Assembly (NCBI GenBank): GCA_016098155.1
Contig: JAAAJB010000045.1
Span: 1-64,000 of the forward strand
Reading direction: 5' to 3'
Length of the DNA: 64,000 nucleotides
DNA from: Actinomortierella ambigua
Lineage: Eukaryota; Mortierellomycota; Mortierellomycetes; Mortierellales; Mortierellaceae
Shown: positions 43,674 through 54,802 of the stretch, in pieces
Position numbering within the stretch: the first letter of the stretch is position 1
Layout: every line of letters begins with the position of its first letter
Notes under the pieces: model-generated
The model's database searches: none
What the model saw: the letters and a program-made list of their open reading frames with translations, nothing else
Told to the model about the DNA's origin: nothing
Translations under genes and position numbers: made by a program

Positions 43674-44622
43674 TCAAACGTGAAATGGTAGAGTGACTAA
43701 CAAGAGAGGGAATGAGATGGTCTCGAGAAGAATGAATTAAAAGTGTCGAGCAAGCTTGACCATGTAATGCGAAGAACAGCTTGTGGGGTGTGCGTGTGAT
43801 TTGTGTGGGGGGGGAGGGGGTGAAGTGCGTATGTGTGTGTGTGTGCAGAGTGCACTGACAGAGGGAGCCGAACAGCTCTCAGCCGATCATCGCTTGTTGA
43901 CCGATACAATACTATCTACGTGTGGTTGGTGGCAACAAGTCATGCAACTTTAAATGGAGGGAGAAGACCGAGACTCACCCATCTGCCGGGTGGGTCGTTT
44001 GCGTTCTGCCATGCTCTGTCTGTACATGCGGCAGTGTTCTCCAAACCAGCCATGGTTATCATCATGGATGGGTGGATGGCGATTTTCTTCGACGCAAGGA
44101 GGTAGGCAAAGGCAAAGGCACAGCAATACATTGGGCAGCGTCGCATCGCCCCACCTCGGCCTGCCGTGCTTGAGCTATTTCGGGCTTGCTTCCTTGAAAG
44201 GAGGCGGAAGCTGTCACCTCACCATCATGTTTTCTGTACTGTACCTATCTCACCCCTCACTCCCCTCTCGCACACCCTTCTCTCTCTCTCTCTCTTCTTG
44301 ATCTTTCCTTTGTCCATTCTTTTTTACCGCCTTCATCTGGCAACGTGTGTACTTTGACTCCTCTCCTTCTTTGACCTTTTCTTCAACACTTGACATCCAA
44401 CATCGCTCACTTTCCACTCGACCAGGAACACCTTTGTCCGACTCTATCTATCCCTTTGTCCATCTCGTCCAACAAAAAAAAACGACTCATAGTCATAAAC
44501 ACAACCAACAATCACCCCTTCCTCTTTCTTCCTTTTCCTCCTTCCTCTCCTTTTGCAAAACACATTCTTCGTCCACAGGAGCACAACATCCACCGACCCC
44601 AACAAAGGCGGCACATCGACCG
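43674..44622. other. Divergent promoter interval, Nudix and NIPA genes
   Basis: No gene is seen. GT and G runs occur at about 43800-43850. The last 350 bp before the NIPA start are strongly CT-rich, as in other leaders here. Confidence 0.5.
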
Positions 44623-45098
44623 ATGGCGGAACCATCACCCTCAGTAGGCACCATCGGTGCCAGTGGCGAATCTTCACCTCCACCTTCATACTACAAGTTT
44701 ATCGGCATGGGTATTGCAATTGCCAGCGGTGAGTCTCTACATATCTGCACATACACAACACGCACACTCTCTCTTTCTCTCTCTCTCTTTCTCTCTTTCG
44801 CTCTCGCTCTCTCACTCACTGTGAAAGGCCTTGGCTCTATCATGACATGATTATCGCTCGGAAATCAGCCATCAATCAATGGACGGTGATGCTATGATCA
44901 CAAATAGGTCCAGCAGCACACCTTCACATCACCGACAATGGCACTGGACTCAATACAAGATATTGAACTGAAGAGACAATCGTTCTCGCTTCTTAGAGCG
45001 TACTTTTGCTCTGTCCCACCAAACAAGGCGAGGGTCGCAGCCATTACATAATAAATCCTGTCATTGAGTTTGCCGGTCATGGTTGACCACCTTTTCTC

Positions 45099-45151
<53 letters not shown>

Positions 45152-47001
45152 GTCATTCTTGATCCTTGTCCACACTTCAACTAATCACCCTGTCTCGTCC
45201 TCCCTTTTTTCGGTTGCGATATGGCCCGATACGCGTAACAGGGCTCTTCATTGGCTCATCTTTTGTCCTCAAGAAGAAGGGCCTTCTCCGGGCGAATGCG
45301 ATAGCAGGCGAGGGACACGCATATCTCAAGTCGCCCATGTGGTGGTCGGGCATGATCCTGAGTACGTCTCAATGCACTGACTTGATACTGTTGCATACCC
45401 AATCTCACCAGACTTCTCTCTTCTTTTAACCACTTTATCCTTATCAGCCATCTCACTTTCGCCTTCTTTCAGGCCCGAGCAAAAAGCACATGCATGGCTC
45501 GCCGATACCCAATGCTCGTCATTTTGATTCTAATCTTCCCCCCTCCCCCCCCCCTGCTGTATTCGACTTTCTCCATCCTTCTAATGCCCTTTGAATAGTG
45601 ATTGTGGGCGAGGCTTGCAACTTCATAGCTTACTCATTTGCCCCAGCTCTGCTGGTAACACCTCTGGGAGCGTTGAGTGTTGTGGTTTGGTAAATAGGCG
45701 CCAACTTGTTTTATTTCTTTTTGCGACAAACAACCAGCTAATCACGCGTGATGGAACAAGTTCAGACCCCCTAACTTAGACCCACATCTTTTGTTAGTGC
45801 TGTGCTTTCGTCATGGATCCTCAAAGAAAAGCTGAATATGCATGGCAAGATCGGGTGCGCGCTCTGCGTCGTCGGGGCCGTCATCATCGTTTTGCACTCG
45901 CCTGAACAGGCGGCGGTCACAGACATTGCTCAGTTTAAGCACTTTGTGCTTCAGCCAGGTAGAGTTACTGCATATTGTTGGGGAGGGGAAGACAATCCAA
46001 CATTGAGTTTTTTTCGCTTCTAATTTCTTACTAACATTCGATGATGTGCGCCAAATCTAGGATTCCTGGTCTACATGGGCATCGTGCTGGTAGTCTCATT
46101 GGCGTTGATCTGGAAGATTGGGCCCAAGTATGGCAAAAAGCACCTCCTTGTGTACATCACCATCTGCTCACTGATCGGTTCACTCTCTGTGGTGGCGACC
46201 CAGGGACTCGGTGCGGCGATTGTACTGAATATCACGACGGGCACACCCCAATTCAACCAGTGGTTCATCTACGTGACGCTGGCGTTTGTCATTATCACGC
46301 TGGTCACCGAAATCAACTATCTCAACAAGGCGCTCAACCTATTCAATACCTCCATGGTCACACCCATCTACTACGTGCTCTTCACCAGCGCCACCATTGT
46401 CGCCTCCATCATCTTGTTTCAGGGTTTTTCTGCTAGTCTCGGATCAATTGTCACTGTGGTCATGGGGTTCTTGGTTATTTGCGCAGGCATCGTGTTGCTG
46501 CAAACCTCCAAAGCCGGGCCTGGCGCCGGTATGGGCATGGCACGAAGTAAGAGTTCTTTGTCGCTTGACGGCGAAGAGTTTGGCCTCCATCAGCAAGGTG
46601 GCGATGGCACGAGGTATCCTTTGAACGACATGGAAAAGGAGGCGATGGATCCTGGTCCGAGCGGAATTCGTGCGGCGCCCTTTGACAGTATCCGGCAAAT
46701 GACCAAACAGATGCGCGCCACCACCATGCCGAACACTTGGACGCCAAGGCAGCGCACCACCAGTGGCTCGAGTATCGATGATGTGCGACCGGTGACTTTG
46801 TTCCCTGGCTCGGCTATCGCCAGCCATGTTCACTCAGGACAGGATGCAGCAGCGACACCAGGGGTAGCAAGCACAGACCCTGCCAATACCAATACAGTGG
46901 AGCCCGTAGTACCAAACCACACGTCCAGTAGCAGTCAACGGTCCGTGTCTCCACCTCCACTAGGGACACTGCTCGTAGAGGAAAAGAAAGAATCGCTGTA
47001 G
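44623..47001 (+). CDS. NIPA-type magnesium transporter
   Basis: Five exons: 44623-44728, 45242-45361, 45599-45689, 45798-45958 and 46061-47001, giving 472 residues. Family motifs follow in order: FIGMGIAIASG, LFIGSSFVLKKKGLLRA, YLKSPMWWSGM, GEACNFIAYSFAPALLVTPL, GALSVVV, AVLSSWILKEKLNMHGKIGC, and NYLNKALNLFNTSMVTPIYY. Nine membrane helices of the drug/metabolite transporter fold are expected. The Ser/Thr-rich cytosolic tail after about residue 320 has no domain. NIPA proteins carry Mg2+ across plasma or endosomal membranes. The first intron (513 bp) contains a 50-bp CT run at 45100-45149. Confidence 0.93.
45100..45149. repeat. CT microsatellite in NIPA intron 1
   Basis: About 25 CT units without interruption, roughly 90 bp before the splice acceptor. 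It may act as an unusually long polypyrimidine stretch. Confidence 0.95.
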
Positions 47002-47391
47002 GGTGGCCAGACTAGCACAAAAATGTATTTGCTGAAAATGTTTAATTGCGAGAGAGGGCAATATTCGTGGCAGTGCGCTGAGAAAGACGGCGCCCAAGGA
47101 ACACGGAATTGAGAGCTGAATGAATTGTTGATGCATGTGAATGACTCCATCGAGATACTCGTCCTGATTGCTCGACGCCTCAGTATTGCCAGCTTGCTCT
47201 CATGGCGCCGTGCTGAGTTGCACGGACTGGTCGATTTTCTCACATTGGGAGCATATAAAGGAGATGGGAGAGCGCCCACTCTTTGCATGATAGATATTGT
47301 GGACGCCAATATGGTCGTACTGGTGGAGCTTGTTACACAATATTATATTTATTATTATTACTATTTATCTTTTTATACTTGTGGTTACGGT
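47002..47391. other. Convergent spacer, NIPA and Sel1 genes
   Basis: The interval between two stop codons contains TATTATTATTA-type sequence near 47342-47362, which probably serves the 3' end of the minus-strand gene. No gene is seen. Confidence 0.5.
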
Positions 47392-49365
47392 TTATCTGGT
47401 CAACATCTCCAATCGTCGCTTAGCCATATCATGGCTATTTGCGGCGGCCTTTTTGTACCATTCAAAAGCCAGCTGATGGTCCTGCGGAACACCGTGGCCT
47501 TTTTCATGCAGCATGCCAAAACAGTATTGTCCTGCAGGATCACCAAGATCCGCCGCCTTTTGGTACCATCGAACCGTCTCCTCGACACTTCTGGGAGACG
47601 CCCCTCGACCAGGCTTTGTCAAGGCACGGCAGTGGTGTGCTGCGTCCCCGAATTCCTGATCGGCCGCCTTTTGAAACCAGGTGGACGCATCGTCATCACT
47701 CTGCTCGGTCATGATGCCCAACTCGTACAGGATGCCCATGGTGAACTGGGCTTCTCTGTGCTCAAACTCTGCACTTTGCTGATACATTTCCACAGCCTTT
47801 GGGTCGTCGGGATCCACGCCCCAGCCAAACTCGTGCAGCACACCCAAGTTGTAATGGGCAGCCACAGACTTGAGCTCGATGGCTCGCAAGAACCACATGA
47901 GTGCCTGGAGGTAGCTTCGGGTGACGCCCTTGCCATCTCTGTAGAGCTCGCCAAGCGCAATACACGAGCCAGCGTCCTGTTGATCAGCACCCTTCATAAA
48001 CCAGGATACGGCCTCGGCATAGTCTTGGTGGCCACCCCAGCCTTGCACACAGGCATGTCCGATGTGATAGATGGCCTCGACATCCCCTTGTTCAGCAGCC
48101 TTGCGGAACCATAGGACAGCTTCTGCATCCTTCTGTGGGACGCCAGCACCGACCTTGTAGAAGACGCCCAACTTGAACTGACATTCTTTGTGGCCAGTCT
48201 CTGCGCCCCGCCGAAAGTTGACGGCAGCCTTGGCATAGTCCTTCTCGATGCCACTAACTCCGCGCTCATAGATCGATCCCAGCAAAAAGTCGGCCTTGGA
48301 CACATCCTGGGCCGAGGACTTGCGAAGCCACGAGACAGCCTCGACGCCGTTCTGCTCGACCCCTTGTCCAAGCATGTACATGGTTCCGATGCTGTACTGG
48401 GCGTCCGCATCGCCGGCGATGGCGGCCTTGCGGATCCAAACAGCCGCCTCGGAATCACTCCTGTCGACGCCTTCGCCCGTAAAGTATATGCTGCCCAGCT
48501 CCATCATCGCCTTGAGGTGGCCCTGCATGGCCGCCATACGGAAGTACTCTGCTGCCTGCGCAAGATCCTTCTCGACCACACGACCTTGATGGTACAACAT
48601 GCCCAAGATGTACTGCGATTCTTCGTCGCCGTTGCCTGCAGCCTGCTTGAACCAGTACAGGGCATTCTCGAACGTATAGTGTGTACGACCAATGACAATC
48701 AAGTTGGCAAACAGAGCCTGCGCCCTTGGGTGCTGGTGTAATGAAGCAACCCGTAGCCACCGCACAGCGTTCTGGATGCTCTGTTCCGTTCCCTCGCCGT
48801 TGATGTAGGCCTCGCCCAGCCGGAACATGGACTCGAGGTCGCCCAGCCGAGCTGCCTTTTCGGTCCACTTGAAGGCCTCGGCATAGCTCTGATCGGCGCC
48901 TACACCTTCTTTGTACATTTGCGCCAACTTGATGACCGAATGGACCTGCCCTCGATCTGCAGCCTGACGATACCAGGCCAGGGCGCTCTCCTCGTCCTTG
49001 TCGGTGCCCCGCCCTAGCTGGTAGGATTCTCCAACGCGGTACTGGGCCATCGGGCTGCCCTGATGACTGGCTCGCACCCACCACTGGAAGGCAAGTGAGT
49101 CGTTTTGAGGAACGCCCTTGCCTGCAAGGTACATCTCCCCAAGCTCCAGTTGCGCCTCAATGTCGCCTCGTTCTGCAGATAGAGTCAATGGCGCCAGCTC
49201 CTTTTGAGGTTTACCACTGAAATCGTAGGTAGGAACCTGCTATGAGAAAGTGTGTGAGAGAGAGAGAATACAGAGAAGAGGAAGGCAAGTGTTAATGGTC
49301 AGTTTTATTTCGAGAGAAAGGGAGAGTGAGAGAGGCAGATCGTCACAAAAGGATGCTAATACCAT
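47392..49365 (-). CDS. Sel1-repeat protein (16 units, no other domain)
   Basis: The main exon 49239-47392 encodes 616 codons including the stop, almost entirely 16 Sel1 units of 36 residues (for example AQLELGEMYLAGKGVPQNDS and AQYSIGTMYMLGQGVEQNG). The start is placed at an ATG at 49365-49363 followed at once by GTATTA, with a 123-bp intron, so exon 1 would code for Met only. Then QVPTYDFSGKPQKELAPL leads into the first repeat. Units diverge much more than in the kinase-Sel1 gene, so this is an older array. Sel1 proteins act as scaffolds in ER-associated degradation (Hrd3) or chitin synthase regulation (Chs4/Skt5); which applies is not visible. No signal peptide or membrane helix is seen, which speaks against Hrd3. 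Confidence 0.85.
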
Positions 49366-49886
49366 TATGCAATGCTCTGTGTAAAAGTGATAACGTCTGA
49401 GTAGAAAGGGTAATCAAGTTTGAAAGTGAAGAGGAGAGTATTGAACCCCAGTTCTTATATGTTTTCTTTCTTTTCTCTCTCTGTCTCTCTCTTTTTCTGG
49501 CCATTATGAGATGTGTTGCACAAACGTTACTGGGTCGACCGTGATGAAGGGAAGTCGACAATTCGGTCAGCAAAACACAAAAGCACTTCATTCAAGAGAG
49601 CAATTAGCCTCTTTTTTTTTCGTTGCCCCCTTTGCTCAGTTTTTTTTACTCCGAAGATAAGGTTTTCAATTGACATGCATTTTTGCGGGCCACATCATGT
49701 GGCGTTGCACCGCCCGTCGACTTTCCTTACCCGGCACCATATCGTCAACAGACACGCTAGCGACGCTTTGGCTCTGGTTGGTGGAGTTTGTATGCACAGC
49801 AGCATCGCCGCAAAACGACACCTTTTTGTTGCTTCTTGTATGGCTCGAGACACGATTCCAGACTGCAACCTTTGTGTGGCTGATCA

Positions 49887-50162
49887 TTGGGACTTTTTCG
49901 ACTTTGAGGCTTGACGAATAATGCGCGCGTGATCTGAGGGGAAATTAGCCACGCACAGGGCTTTGATGCATTTTCCCGAGTTCACCTTACGAAGAATGAT
50001 TTTCATTTTGTAATAAACCCCTTCCCCCCTATAATCCTTCGGGTACTCATATTTCTTTTTGGTTCTTTCATAATGTATCACTATGCTCATACCCGCCGCC
50101 GGGGATGAGAAGGGAGTAGACGATCTGAAGACCGCGTTCGAGACCGCTTTCAAGACCTCCAT
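49887..50162 (-). CDS. Small hypothetical protein
   Basis: A 91-codon frame from an ATG at 50162 to a stop (MEVLKAVSNAVFRSSTPFSS, later HYERTKKKYEYPKDY and a Lys/Ser-rich end). It lies upstream of the Sel1 gene on the same strand. No motif is recognised. The first part could be an amphipathic leader. It may be a chance frame or an unspliced piece of a longer gene. Confidence 0.2.
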
Positions 50163-50879
50163 CTGAATACCTTCAAGCCGCACACCTACGGAATTTAGCT
50201 TTAAAAGAGCTTATAGTGGGGTGGTGAGATCGGGATATATTTGGCCTTTTTCTTGATGCGACTAAAATTTTGAACCTTGGGGGGAGAGGAGAGCACAAGC
50301 AACCCGATTGAACAACGACAGCTTTGTGGAGAAGAATACAAACCAACCCCCCCTGTTTTCTTTTTCTCTCTTTTGCGTCTTTGTAATCGACCAGCAATCT
50401 CCTTTTCGCTGCTCTTCACCCCATCATAAACCTAGAAAACACCATCCCCCTCCCTCCCCTTTTTCATCTTCTGTACACATGCCATATCTTTCCGCGAGAG
50501 TGAGCGGCGTCTGATGGTCATTGTCTTCGGTCGATGTCGGCGAACTTAGCGTCGGTTTCTTGTCATGGCATCTTTCACGAAAGAGTCACATTGTCGTGTT
50601 TATCGACACGTATGCCAGAGGACGATGAGCTGATATTGAGACGTGCAGCCCTCATTTTGGGGGAGGAGGATGCACAGTTTAGGGAACTGTAAATGGAGCA
50701 GCTGGGGGGAGGGAGGCTGTGTAGCGCGTATCGTGTCCATGATTATCACTTCAGATGGGGCTTAGTAGCGTAACCTTAACAACCGTGTCGCCATAAGGAT
50801 AGAAGATTAAGCTGGTGAACATGTACGAGGTTGATTGAGAGCGCGTGAACCCGGACCGCTAGTCGACCAAGACCAGGCT

Positions 50880-51014
50880 ATGGACTGCGCCGCCCAATAC
50901 GCCATCACCTCCGTGCTAGCGCTTGAGACGCCACCACCACCGCCGCCACAGGCTGATCCAGCCACCGGATACTGCCCGGTCTGTTGCAAGTACGAGGAGG
51001 AAAGAAACTGAAGG
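50880..51014 (+). CDS. Tiny Cys-containing open frame
   Basis: A 44-codon frame with an ATG (MDCAAQYAITSVLALE), a six-Pro stretch, and GYCPVCCKYEEERN at the end. CPVCC could be half of a zinc site. Downstream, in other frames, further Cys pairs occur (CVQRYCESCEG near 51155-51190), which might be later exons or a frameshifted relic. Nothing else supports it. Confidence 0.15.
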
Positions 51015-52563
51015 AGCGCAGTATCGGACAACATGCAAACAGTGGCACCTTACGAATGAAATTACTCACAAAGTAAAGCACCGCCCGTTCTGTTATCGGC
51101 GGAACCAAGAGGGGAAGCCCAAAAGTATGTGACACGTCAATGGCGCGCATTGGAGTGCGTTCAACGATACTGCGAGTCATGCGAGGGAGCCATGGTACAC
51201 CATCATATCGCCTGAGACACCCAGTGCGCATACAACATCGGAACCGCTGCGCCGCTGGCGTTCGCTTTGATCTCTGCGCACCAACACGACGAAACCACCA
51301 TTCACACCACATGAACGCCAGAACCTGCCTGGAAGTCCCACACGCACTCAACGTTTAGATGATGTAATTGGTAATGACGGCGATGATGGTGACGAAGATG
51401 ATGTCATGCGGTACCACCATACACGTCCAGAAGGCTTCGTTTTGCTTCGCTGGTGTTGTCCGGGGAGGAAACGTACGTGCTTGGGGGGGGGGTTGGACCT
51501 TGGGCAGGCATTCGTTTTCAGAGACAATTTGCCGATATGACCATGACACTTTGGTGCAAAATATAGCAAGCTCGACAGGTGTCCGCCAAGAAGCGAAGGG
51601 ACGCAAAACTATCATCTGACACCCCATGGTGTTTTAAAAGAAACACGATCAGCGGCGCCTTGCACCAGGTCCTCCATGTATCACATCTGTTGGCCATCCT
51701 CCTCTTCAAGTCCTTTTTTTTTTTTTTTTTTTGGTGCTGCTTTGTTTGTTTCCTAGCGGGATGTATTATATAATGGCATATGCCAGACTTGGATTATTGA
51801 CAAAGTAGAGTAGAGCAAAGAGCTGACTGATACAGTGGTGAATGGTGGAGTGGTAGGAGACAACATGGGAGCTCCTCTTTCGGGTTTCTCGACATTTAGT
51901 CTGCATTTTCAGGCGACCCTGGTGGGCATCGGCGACTGACAAACAGTAGCGCGGGTTACCAGAGTTCCCTTGTCAGCCTCGATTTGTAAGGGGGCAGTGG
52001 AGACTGGCTGCGTAGCCAGGTCCGCTCTTCCCTTCTGGGTTCCCCCCACCCCACATTCCGCTCTTTTCCTTTTTCAGCCACTGCAGGCTTGGCTCACCCA
52101 CTTTGGTCGAGTGGATGGGAAAGAATAATGTGAGTCTAAAAGAGTCTCTCGAATGGGGAAGACGGGAAAGCTGAGAAAGATGAGAGTTATATGTCTCTTG
52201 TCACCCTCAGCAGCATCTCATTCTTTTGTCTCTCCGACATGCTCCCCCGCATTTTTTTTTAGCCTGCCGAAGTGGCCAATCATCGACGACCCAAAAAGAA
52301 ATGAGTTTGCACTCTTGTCCACGGATACAAACACACTGGGTGTTGCAAAATAGTGCTGCAACAATAATAATGAAGAACATACACAACAGTGACACGGGAG
52401 GGAGAAAAAGGGGACGGTCGTGGAAAAGAAGGGAACCTTTTTTTTTTCTAGTCTTCAAAAGGGATCGCTTTCTCTCTTCTTCTTCTTCTTCTTCCTTTTT
52501 TTTTTCATCTCTACATTACTCCTCCCCTTTTTTTAATCACTCCCATTCACGTCTCATTCCACA

Positions 52564-54522
52564 ATGTCGACCCCAAAAGTCCAGACCGAGCTCATCACCC
52601 TCACCCGTCACGTCTTCCAGGAGCAGGTCGAGCACCACAAGGAAGCCTCTGGTGACCTCACTCTGCTGTTGACTGCCATCCAGCTCGGCTGCAAGTTTGT
52701 CGCCTCCAACGTCCGCAAGGCCAGCTTGATCAGCATGTAAGTCTTGATCCTTTCCGTCTATCCCGTGTTTTCCAAGAAACCAAATCTGGGTATCAAGGCC
52801 CCCAAAACAAAGCACCAAAACATCGCATACACAGCACACAGACTACACACCGCAATTGAAACCAGAGATGGCATTGCAGCAATACGAGATGGACGTTGAG
52901 TGTTTACCAGTATCGAAAAACTCATTCCTATTTTCTCCGCGTCTTTCTATTGTTTTTCTTTTTTCCTCTACTACTTTTTGAATACGACTACTAGCACCGG
53001 TCTGGCCAACACCTCCAACGTCCAGGGCGAGGACCAGAAGAAGCTGGATGTCATTGCCAACGAGATCTTCATCAATGCGCTGCGCTCGTCGAGCAAGGTG
53101 GCCGTCATGGTCTCGGAGGAGGATGAGGAGGCCATCATTGTCGACGTGAAGCAACGTGGCAAGTACTGCGTCGTCTTTGACCCTCTTGACGGCTCGTCCA
53201 ACATTGACTGTGGTGTCTCCATCGGTACAATCTTTGGCATCTACAAGGTGGTAAGTCTTGAGCCTTTTTTTTTTTTTTTTGGGATCTTTGATCTTCCTTC
53301 ATCCCCATCAATGTTGTCGGACTCCTTTCTCATCGCTGGAAGAACCAACACGTAAAAACGGGAAAGAAAAAGTGGTGGGGTGCAAGCAGAAAAAAAAACA
53401 CATGGATGGACAGACCTTTTCTTCCGACCATGGACAATATCGGAATAGAAGCAAAACATTCACCCTCATGGGTGTTTCCCATTATTTTCAGACACTTGTT
53501 TCGGGTCGTCTGTTCGTGTGTAGTGAACACAACGCGCGGGTTACAAAGTGGTTGGAATTCTCCCACGCCTGTCTTCTGGCCAAATTTATCCCCTCAATTT
53601 TTTTTTCCAACTCCTCTTTTTTTTTTGGAGATCCTTTTTATTTTCGTTTTGTGCTTCCCCTGATCAGAGACATGCAGATGGGTGGGGAGAGAGAAAGAGG
53701 GGGGGAGGAAGGCGCGCGAGGCTGGTGTCCTCTTCCCCCCACCCATCTCCTTTCCACATTGGAACACATCTCTCTCTGCCTTGTTTCTGATTTCCCGCGT
53801 CTAACACAGCTTCTCTTTCCCTCTCCAATCTGAATAGCATGACGATTCGGAAGGTAATCTCGCGGACGTCCTCCGCCCCGGCAAGGAGATGGTTGCTGCT
53901 GGCTACTGCACATACGGCTCGTGCTCGACTCTTGTCTTGTCGACTGGTCGTGGTGTCAACGGTTACACTCTGGATACCGAGATTGGCGAGTTCATCCTTA
54001 CCCATCCCAACGTATGTATTTATTTTAACTTTTACCACCAGAAGAAAAGGAACCCTTCTCCCATCATCAATCACGTGTGCTTACACGCTCTTCCTTTTTT
54101 TTTAGATCCGTATTCCTTCGCGCGGCAAGATCTACGCCGTCAACGAGGGCAACTCCAAGTACTGGGACGTGCCCTGCCAAAAGTACTTCCACTCGCTCAA
54201 GTTCCCCGAGGAGCCCAAGAAGCCGTACTCGGCGCGTTATGTGGGATCGATGGTGGCGGATGTGCACCGTACGATGCTTTACGGCGGTATCTTCTGTTAC
54301 CCAGCCGACTCAAAGTCCAAGAACGGCAAGCTCCGCATCCTGTACGAGTGCTTCCCCATGGCCTATTTGGTCGAGCAGGCCGGTGGCCGTGCCACGACTG
54401 GCCGCCAGCGCATGCTCGACGTCCAGCCTGCTTCCATCCACGCTCGCTCGCCCATCTTCCTCGGCTCCAAGGAGGATGTTGAGGATGTCGAGGCTGCGTA
54501 CGCTGCTCACCCTGAGAAGTAA
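52564..54522 (+). CDS. FBP1: Fructose-1,6-bisphosphatase
   Basis: Four exons: 52564-52736, 52995-53250, 53838-54011 and 54106-54522, giving 339 residues, the standard length. Signatures: [18 protein letters not shown], metal-binding [36 protein letters not shown], and the active-site stretch [20 protein letters not shown]. It hydrolyses fructose-1,6-bisphosphate to fructose-6-phosphate, the committed step of gluconeogenesis, in the cytosol. The N-terminus ([17 protein letters not shown]) begins with Ser-Thr rather than the Pro-Thr of baker's yeast, so glucose-induced turnover through the GID N-degron is not obvious. Intron 2 is long for this genome (587 bp). Confidence 0.96.
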
Positions 54523-54802
54523 ACTAGCATGGTTACCCACTTTTTACCCTTTACCCTCTCTCTTTCTTTCAAGGCATTTTTTTTCTCTCCCCACGCACAT
54601 ATAACCAAGATATCTCACCTCTCACTCCATTTCTTTTTTGTATTTTCTTCTTTTCTTCAACACACCCAATAATACCATTCTTTTCCACTCGCTTGTACCA
54701 ACAAATCAATTCTTGATCTGCCAAGAAAAAAAATAGTTTTGTGATTTGTCATGCTGAGGAATGTAATAGTCTGTGCAGCGGCATAGAAAAGAGGAGAAAG
54801 GC

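Larger units (their letters stand above)
49366..52563. other. 3.2 kb without a recognised gene
   Basis: Two weak candidates are noted separately (49887-50162 minus, 50880-51014 plus). The rest has T runs (51715-51732), a G run (51484-51492), and a CT-rich leader before fructose-bisphosphatase. No repeats of transposon type are visible. Confidence 0.45.

Noticed and set aside
50905..51351. 148-codon minus-strand frame
   Set aside because: No motif and an unusual Trp/Arg/Cys composition; the opposite strand has equally good frames, so no strand can be preferred.
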